Shown: piece after piece, positions 1 through 7,500 of the stretch
Layout of the letters: every line of letters starts with the position of its first letter
How positions within the stretch are numbered: the first letter of the stretch is position 1
NCBI GenBank assembly: GCA_018302185.1
Contig: JAGVZX010000020.1
Span: 1-10,393 of the forward strand
Direction of reading: 5' to 3'
From: Candidatus Woesearchaeota archaeon
GTDB taxonomy: Archaea > Nanobdellota > Nanobdellia > Woesearchaeales > UBA10200
DNA length: 10,393 bases
Program-made: the position numbers and the translations under genes
Notes under the pieces: model-generated
The model's input: the letters and a program-made list of their open reading frames with translations, nothing else
The model's database searches: none
Told to the model about the DNA's origin: nothing

Positions 1-2
1 AA

Positions 3-1457
3 GAGGAATTTGACCTAGTAATTAATATCCCTACAAATAACCAAGAGATAGCTAAGTTCCTTAGGATAGATAAGATAGATGGAAAGACCATAAGCTTTGA
101 GGTAGAAAGGACAGCAGACAGCAGAGTTAAAGATTTAAGCGATGCAGTGATCATCAAAGTAGGAAATGAGATGGTATATATAGGCACATTGCCAGAGAAA
201 AAGAGATTGGACATCACTTCCTATGTGAGTGGCTTTTGCACAAGATATCCTTGCAGATTGCCGATTAACTTTTCTGCACTGTATAAGACCCAGATACTTT
301 TGGAGAATTTTAAGCAAGAAGCAAATGATTCAAAAAAAAATCTGGAAAATGCTGCAAGGACTGAACAGCCTGCAAGCAGAAACAAAAAACAAGGAGATTT
401 TGTGAGCTTAGGAAGATTCGAAAAAGGAGAGATAAAGGATGTTGAACTAAAGAAATACGACACTGCAAGATTTATAATCGGCAATAACCAATATTTTCTG
501 CAATTGCTTGGTATCAGCTCTACAAGCAGTGAGATCAGCTTATTGCCTGCCTTTGAAAGCATAGATCTGGAGCTGACAATGCCAGTAAGGGCAGATATCA
601 ATAATAATGAGCTTGATGACATAATAATAATCCTGACAAATTTAGACATCAATAAGGCAGTTTTTTCATTGCAGCACCTAGATGAAGCTGCAGAAAGAGA
701 GAGAAATGAAGCACGCGATAGCAAGACTGTACAATCAAGCACAAGAAAGAATAATGCTGCTAATGATGAAGAAATTGCTGATGAGGTTGTTGTGGAGAAC
801 ATAAAGATAATGAGAGAAAAGGGCAGCAACGGCAATAATAATAATAATAATAATAATGGAGAAAATGGAGATGCCGGCAAAGAAGAGGATTCTGGCAGCA
901 GCATAAACTTCCTTAGCTGGATTGTCTTATTTGTTTTAGGCATTGGGATTGTGGGAGGAGTATCTTACTGGCAAGATGTAGAAAGAGAAAGAAACAGAGA
1001 GCGCAAGAAGTGGGCAATCGAAAGGTATTATATGGAGCACGGCAAGCTTCCACATGGCGTTAAGAAAGAAGATTATGAGATGCTGAAACAGAAAAAGAGG
1101 CATAACGCTAAAAATAATGTTAAAAAGCATGAAGCTTCACAACAAAATGTACACCATGAAGTTATCTCAATGTTTGTCAAAGAGCTTAAAGACAAGAATT
1201 ATTCTGATGAGAAGATCAGGCAGGAACTTTCAAGAAGAGGCTGGGACCCTAGAGAAGTGCAGCATGTCATTAAGACGCAGGAAAGCAAGCAAGTGTATTC
1301 CAACATAGACTCATTAGTTGCATTTGCTGAAGATGCATTGAGCCGTGGCTATAAGATTGACCAGATAACAAAGTCATTGCATCAAAAAGGCTGGCCTAAG
1401 GAGATTATTGTCAAAGTTTTCAGAGAGGAGAAAAGACTGAGGAAGTATCTGAGGTAA
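3..1457 (+). CDS. Single-pass membrane protein with extracellular beta domains and repeat-bearing cytoplasmic tail (5' partial)
   Basis: The frame is open from the first complete codon at base 3 to the TAA at 1455-1457 (484 codons) and has no ATG before 171, so the true start lies left of the window; GTG at 147 is only an internal valine. Residues here count from base 3. Residues 1-110 or so look beta-rich, with a close Cys pair (FCTRYPC). Residues about 135-225 form another beta domain with a degenerate Asp/Asn loop (DINNNELDD), a style common in archaeal surface proteins. A charged stretch and an Asn tract lead to one transmembrane helix at about 303-323, followed by a strongly basic tail. 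The tail carries two helical repeats with the GW motif. By the positive-inside rule the tail is cytoplasmic and the beta domains are outside. I do not recognise the family. It precedes the giant surface gene in the same orientation and could work with it. Confidence 0.9.
   Translation, partial: EEFDLVINIPTNNQEIAKFLRIDKIDGKTISFEVERTADSRVKDLSDAVIIKVGNEMVYIGTLPEKKRLDITSYVSGFCTRYPCRLPINFSALYKTQILLENFKQEANDSKKNLENAARTEQPASRNKKQGDFVSLGRFEKGEIKDVELKKYDTARFIIGNNQYFLQLLGISSTSSEISLLPAFESIDLELTMPVRADINNNELDDIIIILTNLDINKAVFSLQHLDEAAERERNEARDSKTVQSSTRKNNAANDEEIADEVVVENIKIMREKGSNGNNNNNNNNGENGDAGKEEDSGSSINFLSWIVLFVLGIGIVGGVSYWQDVERERNRERKKWAIERYYMEHGKLPHGVKKEDYEMLKQKKRHNAKNNVKKHEASQQNVHHEVISMFVKELKDKNYSDEKIRQELSRRGWDPREVQHVIKTQESKQVYSNIDSLVAFAEDALSRGYKIDQITKSLHQKGWPKEIIVKVFREEKRLRKYLR
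594..620 (+). other. Degenerate Asp/Asn calcium-loop-like segment in gene 1
   Basis: The residues DINNNELDD sit just before a run of isoleucines (IIIIL). In many DPANN surface proteins the same place holds a D-x-D-G-D-G-x-D-D loop at the edge of a small beta domain. Here Asn and Glu replace the usual Asp/Gly positions, so calcium binding may be weakened. The family link is from memory of the pattern, not from an alignment. Confidence 0.4.
834..857 (+). repeat. Perfect (AAT)8 microsatellite encoding eight asparagines
   Basis: Eight uninterrupted AAT codons lie in frame in gene 1 and encode Asn8, flanked by Gly (GNG before, GEN after). The tract lies in a low-complexity spacer about 15-20 residues before the transmembrane helix, where length changes in steps of three bases would keep the frame and alter only spacer length. 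Confidence 0.95.
909..971 (+). other. Transmembrane helix of gene 1
   Basis: About 21 hydrophobic residues (FLSWIVLFVLGIGIVGG, then VSYW) are followed at once by a charged stretch rich in Arg, Lys and Glu. The upstream spacer is acidic and Gly/Ser-rich. This charge pattern predicts the N-terminal part outside and the C-terminal tail in the cytoplasm. Confidence 0.9.
1158..1274 (+). repeat. Cytoplasmic GW helical repeat, copy 1
   Basis: This copy has the pattern F-V-x2-L-x3-NY-x4-I-x2-x-L-x2-RGW-x4-V, ending at QHVIK. Copy 2 at 1302-1421 matches it in spacing. Motifs of the form 'GY-x4-I-x3-L-x3-GW-x4-I/V' recur at the ends of archaeal and CPR bacterial proteins. They look like a small helical bundle, perhaps for protein-protein contact; the function is not known to me. 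Confidence 0.75.
1302..1421 (+). repeat. Cytoplasmic GW helical repeat, copy 2
   Basis: The pattern is A-F-A-x2-AL-x2-GY-x4-I-x3-L-x2-KGW-x4-I, ending just before the basic C-terminus. It aligns with copy 1 at the Tyr, Ile, Leu, Gly-Trp and final hydrophobic positions without gaps in the core. The pair forms the end of the protein. Confidence 0.75.
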
Positions 1458-1460
1458 GAA

Positions 1461-1474
1461 ATTTTAGCTAAAAT
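1461..1474 (+). other. Perfect AT palindrome just after the gene 1 stop
   Basis: ATTTTAGCTAAAAT is its own reverse complement and begins four bases after the stop codon. A second short palindrome, AATAATTATT, lies at 1479-1488. Either could be a weak 3'-end or protein-binding signal, but both are AT-only or nearly so and have no loop, and no clear U-tract follows, so this is noted rather than called a terminator. Confidence 0.35.
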
Positions 1475-1532
1475 AATAAATAATTATTGGATTATAAATG
1501 ATTATGAGAATTTGATGATTACCATAAGAATA

Positions 1533-1540
1533 TTTATATA
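1533..1540 (+). promoter_or_regulatory. Archaeal TATA box of the giant gene
   Basis: TTTATATA matches the classic archaeal TATA box, with a purine-rich ATAAGAA just upstream where the BRE is expected. Its centre is about 34 bases before the ATG at 1571, so initiation 25-27 bases downstream of the box would give a leader of fewer than about 12 bases. No convincing Shine-Dalgarno precedes the ATG, which agrees with near-leaderless translation. It implies that gene 2 is transcribed on its own even though it lies just downstream of gene 1. Confidence 0.7.
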
Positions 1541-1570
1541 CTTACAAAAAATACAGGTTATAAATCAGAG

Positions 1571-4500
1571 ATGATGAGAGAGAAAAAAGGTGTTGAGAGG
1601 AGATTAGGCAAGATCAAGGCAGAGGTAAAAATAGCTCCGACTGCCATAAAAGATGCAGACCTAAAAGAAGGTCATTCTAACCTAATAGATATAATTTCTA
1701 GCGCTAATAACCAAAGATCTTCTGCTCAGCAGGTAAGCAAATTCTCATATTACTCAACATACGGCGTATTATTTGTCCTGATATTATTCGTATTTGGGTA
1801 TGCAGGCTTTAGCATGTTCCAGCAGACAGCTGGAAGAGCTACATTTGCTTTAACAGATACAGCAAAGATCAGCGACATAAATACAGTATTCCTGACAAAC
1901 AATGCATTCAACGGGCAGATTGTAATCGGCAAAAATGCTCCAGCAAGCGAAGCTGCAGCTGCTGCCAAGCTCATCAATGTTTTTAAAGAAAAAGCAGTAT
2001 CAGTATGCAAGCCAGATAACTGCCCTGATGATTTTAATCCAGGGCAGGAAGATAAGAATGGAGACGGCATAGGCGAGGCATGCGAAGAAAAAAGCATTGA
2101 CGAGACTGCAGAACAGAAAATAACATTAAAAGATGGAGAAAAATTTGAATTCAAGTCAAAGCCGATAATATTCACACACCCTGCAGGAAAAGATAATCCT
2201 GAGACATTAAATGTAGCCTATCTGCTTTCAGGAGTTAAAGGAGGAGGTTCAGGTGGAGGCTTCCAGCTGGGCTCTAAATATGTTTTCCTTGCGCCTAACT
2301 CAAAAGACACTTATTTTTATATCAATCCTATCAGCATGGATAATGGGGAAGCTACTTTCAACATAAAATTATGCAGTTCAACTGACTGCCTTGACAAAAG
2401 CTGCAAAGATTATAGCTATGGCAAATACAGGTTCTATGGTGGAAAAGTAAGAGAAGTAACAAAATCAGTATCGTGCATATATGAGATAGGCAGAAATACA
2501 GACGCAAGCGGCAAGGATTTTGATAATGACGGTATAGATGATTCATTGGACAATTGCCCAAATGATAAAAATCCTGACCAGATAGATGCAGATAAGGACC
2601 TAGTAGGAGATTTCTGCGATTACCAGCTTACTAATTATTTTAACTTTGCAGATCAGGCTAATTATGGTATTGCACCTGAAAAAGAAGTCAAAGCAAGCAT
2701 CGTTGCTTATGCAAGAATAGGCAACCCAACGCCTGAAAAAGGTTATGGTGTCAGATTTAATGTAGAATCACCGGACGGAAAGAAAGGAGAATGGAATGAG
2801 GCTGTTTTCAAAGGCAATGAGTGGAAGCTTGTATTTAACAGCGGCAGCATGCCAGGAAAATGGAAGCTAAACGGAGAGCTGTATTGTAAGGATGAAAGCA
2901 AATGCGGCAGACCAAGAGTTTCAAAAGCCAGTTCAGAATTTATAGTTGTAAATGTATCAGGCCAATTGCCTGAGACTGAGTTTCAGATACCTTTTGATGC
3001 TAAATCTACAATAGGAACCATAAAGATAACGATCACAAAAGCAGGGCAGGAGAATAAGTATAATATTGGCACTGAACGTGAGTCTTTCCAGATAGGATTA
3101 GGCGATGTCCAGACTTGGTTTTTTTATGACAATAAATTCTATAAGCTCAATCCTGTCCGTGAAGCAGACGGAAAACTGACAATAAAAGCAAGAAACTGCA
3201 GATCAGGAAATGATCCTGAGTGCTTTAACAGCAAATGTCCTGAATATATATATAAGGATAACAAATTCGTAAAAGGAGTATGGACTAGCGGCTTAAACAA
3301 TGTATGTAGGTACCAAGTAGAGAAGATCGCTGAAGCAGTGAAAGTAGAAGCTAAGGCTTGCACTGGATTAGCTGTCGGGCAAGGATGCAAATATAATTCT
3401 GAATGCTGTTCAGGCACATGCACCGTAAGAAAAGATACTGTATTCGGAGTATGTTCTGAGAAATATACTGGGCCAAGCTGCACAGACGGAGATAACACAG
3501 AGAAAGACAAGATTAAGTCATATTATACAAACAGCGTCACATTTGGAATGTTTGGATCGGAAGGCAAAGAATTTTACAAGGAACAGGGAGATGGATGTGA
3601 TGAATGGGGCAAATGGGTCGTTGAGAACAAGTGTGATAACGGAAGATTCAACACAGGGGGATATGAGTGCCCGAACGGATGCAAAAACGGAGCATGCATT
3701 CCAGAACCTATTCCAACTACACCAATTCCAGAGAGTATGCCAGATAACATATTTCTGCCAGAATATGTCCCAGGAGAGGTTTCAAATGATTCTATAAACA
3801 GTTCTGATTCTTCTCAGATAACTGTAGCAGCTGTTGCTGCTGTTGCTGATCCAAATGACCCAGACAATGACGGAAAGCCAACAAAATGCATTTTTGATGC
3901 GACTGCAAAACTTTCTGATCAAGTTGCGCTTGGAGATAAAAACCAGATACTGATAGGAACGCCTAAATCAAATCCATTGATAGAAAAACTTAATCTTGAT
4001 ATTCCAGCAGATAACACAGGCATAATCCAGATACTTAAGGAAGGAGATAAGACAATCATAGTTGTAACTGGCAGCACAGATGAAGCAGTGCAGAAAGCTG
4101 TTAAGATACTGAGCGAAAACACCAATGACCCAAAATTAGGCGCAAGAAGGATAATGGTTGCAGGAACTCCTGATGCGCCAGTGATAGTTACAGGAGGAAG
4201 CGGCGGTGTACAGATTAAAGGCGCAGAGATCAGGATTCCTGTAAAAGACACTGAGCTGAAAATAGACCTGAGCAAATTCCCTAATTTTGAGGGTGAGACT
4301 AAAATATTTATCAGGAATATGGGTGTCATTGATACCACACCGATAAAGGCATATTTTAACAGCAAAGGCAAGTTCACTTATCTGGATGAAGAAAATGCAA
4401 AGAAGGAATTCAATAAAAAAAAGCCAGAATCTAATCTGATATATGTATACAATCAATGCGATGAACCAATAGTGCATTCTGCATTTGCCCGCGGTATAAT

Positions 4501-7500
4501 ACCAGAGCACATATGTGCTGGATCAAGTGCACCGCCTGCAATTATTCTTTCAAATATAGAGGATAAAGCACTTGTTTTTATCAGGATAGGCAGCGACACC
4601 AAAATTTTTGATGCTATAAGAACACAGAGCCTTGCTGGAAAAAAGATGTATTTTGATATGATGTTAAAGAAACTGCAGAATGAGGTTAAGGCAAAGGAAA
4701 CTGCAGCCTGCCCTGGAAATGTTTGCCCAATATGCGGCAACGGAATATGTGATAAGTATGAAGATGAATATGTTTACCCAGAAGGTGCTTTCTATGGACC
4801 ACCGGGGCAGGAGACGAAACTTACCGGATTAAAAAACAATTTCTTCTGCCAAAGCGACTGCACATCAAGCTTCAGGATATTATCTAAAGGCACACCATAT
4901 AAATTAAAGCAGGATGAAATCGCATATCTTGAGGGATATGACAAGTACAAGGTAAAATACGAAAAAAATGCTAAATACCTGCGGTTATATTCCAGCGAAT
5001 TGCATTTCGCGAACTTTATAGACGGCATTGCGTTAGGTCATCCTAGAATGACTGTGCAGGAGACAAAGCCTGCTTATGTTTCTGCAAAAGAGAACGATGA
5101 CGGAACTATAAATCTAGTGTGGGATGTTATAGAGCAGGATAAGGTAATAAACATCATAGAGAATATGCCTGCATTATTTGTCTTTGGATTTGAAACTAGA
5201 ATTGGGGCAAACACCATCACTGCTGACCCTAATTTGAAATATATAGCTACGGATTATCCAATTAAGCTTACCATAAATAACAGGATTTACCAGATTACCC
5301 TTAAAGATTCTAAAAATAAGAAATTTAAGCTTGATGAGAAGCGCCATCTTGTGTTAGGCAATAATATAGGAATGGGAGGAAGTTATATTATTGATGATGT
5401 TACAGGAGAGGCTAAACAGAATGAATTGTTTAAAGACAGGATAGGAATCTATTTCAAAGTTGAAGAGACAAAGAAAGAAGATATACTTGAAGAGCCTAAA
5501 GAAATAATCAAAGGAGGAGGCACATCTCCGCCTATCGCAGGAAAGCTGATAGATGAAGGCAGCGCTGACCTTAGCAAATTCCCTAATTTTGATGGAGAGA
5601 CTGTTGTCGTATCAACCCATTCCTTAGGAAGCAATGAATGGAAAGCTTTCTTTGATAAGTATAATCTGAAATATGATAATACAAAAGCATTTACAGGCAA
5701 TAAACTGGAAAAGAATGTCATTATCCTCCTGATAAAAAATACATGTAACACTATTACTAAGCTGATTGCAGATGAGACCATTAGCCCTAGCATCTGTGAT
5801 ATACCAGGAATACATTCCTTCAAGAAAGATGGGAAGACGATTGTCATAATAAACGCATTTTATGAGAAAAAGTATATTGATGAGTTGGACAGCTTAATCC
5901 AGAAAAAACAGCTTAAAGGCACGAACTATTTTTGGACATATAATACGCCTTACTTTAGAGATCAGCCTTTGGATCAATGCTTCAATCTAAAATGCGATGA
6001 AAAGGATTATAATAAAGCTGTCTGCAGTTCAATCTTAGAATGCCTGCCTAATGCCCAGAAATTAGAGTATGATTCATCTGTAGACTATAGAACACCAAAC
6101 AAAGTTGTAAAACTAAGTGGAATCACTGGCGTGTATATCGCTACAGCAAATGACGGCTTTTCGAGAGTGTATACTTTAGAGGGTGAGAGAGCTTTAGCAA
6201 GCAATCAGCCATATGTACCATTGAACGGATTTAATGATGAAGAGCCTGCATATTTGATTTTTAAATTTAATAAAGCCACACAAAAATCTTACATCTATCA
6301 CAATAAGTTTGGAGCAGCTAGCACATATTCAGAAGATAAACCGATAGCCCTAACGGACGGTAATTTTAATGTAAAGATAGGGAATAGTGATATAAGTGAT
6401 TTTAATGTAACTGACCCTAATATCACATTCAGAATCGATAATAGGAGATATAAAGCTGCAACAAACGGAAAAGAATGGATAGGAAGCAAAAAGTTCATGT
6501 TAAATGATTCTCATTACATCATGTTTATAGCATATAAATATAATATTGCTAAAATTAATCTGCAGGGATTTGCATCGCAGTTAGATGAAAAGGGTAAGAT
6601 GCTTCCGTCATACTGGCTGTTCATAGGTGAGATTGAGAAAACACAGCAAAACGATGTGCTGCAGGAACCTTCTGAAATCCTGGCAAATGAAAAGCCAGTC
6701 ACAGGAGGAGGAGGCGCTCCGCCGATAGCAGGCCTACAGATCATATCCTCAGAGCCAATAAAGAGAAACGAATATTTCATCTTAACTATAGGAGACAAGG
6801 AATATGAAGTACAGTACAAGAGAGGAGATAAAGAAAACAGAGATAATCCTAAGCTAAAATTAAAGTTTTCAGAAACAAATGAAACTATTGAAAGAAATTT
6901 ATATAATGAGAGCAATAGGCTTGTCGCAACTATTGTTGTAGACGGCAAAGAGTTCAGGATAATAAGCGCAACTGACCCTAAAGCTGATGACTTTGACATT
7001 GTTGTTGAAGGCGGAAGAAAAGGAAGATTGCCTGTTGAATTGCCAGAGCCGATTGCACAGGTAAAGACTTCATTAGGAAAGTTTGTGAGCTCTGTAGAGG
7101 GAGATGCGTTCTTGATCAATGATGCCAACAATCCGTTGATATTAAATAAGAGATTAAATGAAGTAAAGAGCGAGATTGGCGCAGATTCATTTATAGCATT
7201 GAAAAAAGGCACTACAGCAAATTCAAAAGGAAGCTTTACTTACACACCAAAACTCAGAGTAGGAACAGGAAACGTCATGTTTGAAGAGAATACAGATACA
7301 GATGTTGTAACTGATCATCTGACATTCAAAAATTGGAAAGATTATCTGTTTAATTATAGCTTAGAATTTGAGCCTGCATTCACAAGCGATATTGAGAATG
7401 AGAAGGGAAATGCTGATTCTTCTGGAAATTATCTGACTGATTTTGAAGATGTAGATGTCTGGCTAGGAACAAAGAAATATACTATCCTAACTGCCAGAAG

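Larger units (their letters stand above)
4193..5512 (+). repeat. Superdomain copy A (tandem duplication)
   Basis: Residues 875-1314. Order: Gly-rich linker (GGSGGVQIKG), DLSKFPNFEGET, an S-layer C-like fold with C963 and C982, a Cys-rich CGNG segment, a long beta region containing NNRIYQI (N1237), and an acidic tail. Copy B at 5513-6703 follows the same order and shares DLSKFPNF-x-GET, the Cys pair, the NR-x-Y strand and a Gly-rich start. A 20-base stretch at 4271-4290 is identical to 5573-5592; elsewhere the DNA has diverged, so the duplication is old. Confidence 0.7.

Noticed and set aside
147..149. GTG as the start of gene 1
   Set aside because: The same frame is open for 48 codons further left to the window edge with beta-strand-like sequence, no promoter precedes the GTG, and a start there would give no signal peptide to an apparently exported region.
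221..943. 240-codon open frame on the minus strand
   Set aside because: It lies fully antisense to gene 1 and translates to low-complexity Leu/Ser/Phe, including the reverse of the AAT run as poly-Leu. It is a by-product of the purine-rich, codon-biased sense strand.
1117..1308. 63-codon plus-strand frame within gene 1
   Set aside because: It overlaps the GW repeat 1 in another frame and has only basic low-complexity sequence.
1461..1488. AT palindromes as a terminator
   Set aside because: They have no loop, almost no GC, and no following U-tract, and such palindromes are common in AT-rich DNA. Listed only as a sequence feature.
3359..3454. Toxin domain based on the knottin spacing
   Set aside because: The motif is deep within an anchored structural protein with no release site; a structural role is more likely.
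3543..3797. 84-codon plus-strand frame within the giant gene
   Set aside because: It overlaps the first Cys module and stalk in another frame; the main frame there has a recognisable CKNGAC ending, whereas this frame has no motif.
5528..5542. PPIAG as an archaeosortase or sortase signal
   Set aside because: It lies internally three times with no following transmembrane helix and basic tail, which such signals need.
6514..7212. 232-codon open frame on the minus strand, with other minus frames across 1750-10244
   Set aside because: All are antisense to the continuous 1571-10393 frame, have Ser/Leu-rich compositions with no domain pattern, no promoter and no consistent layout. The sense frame has clear domains throughout.
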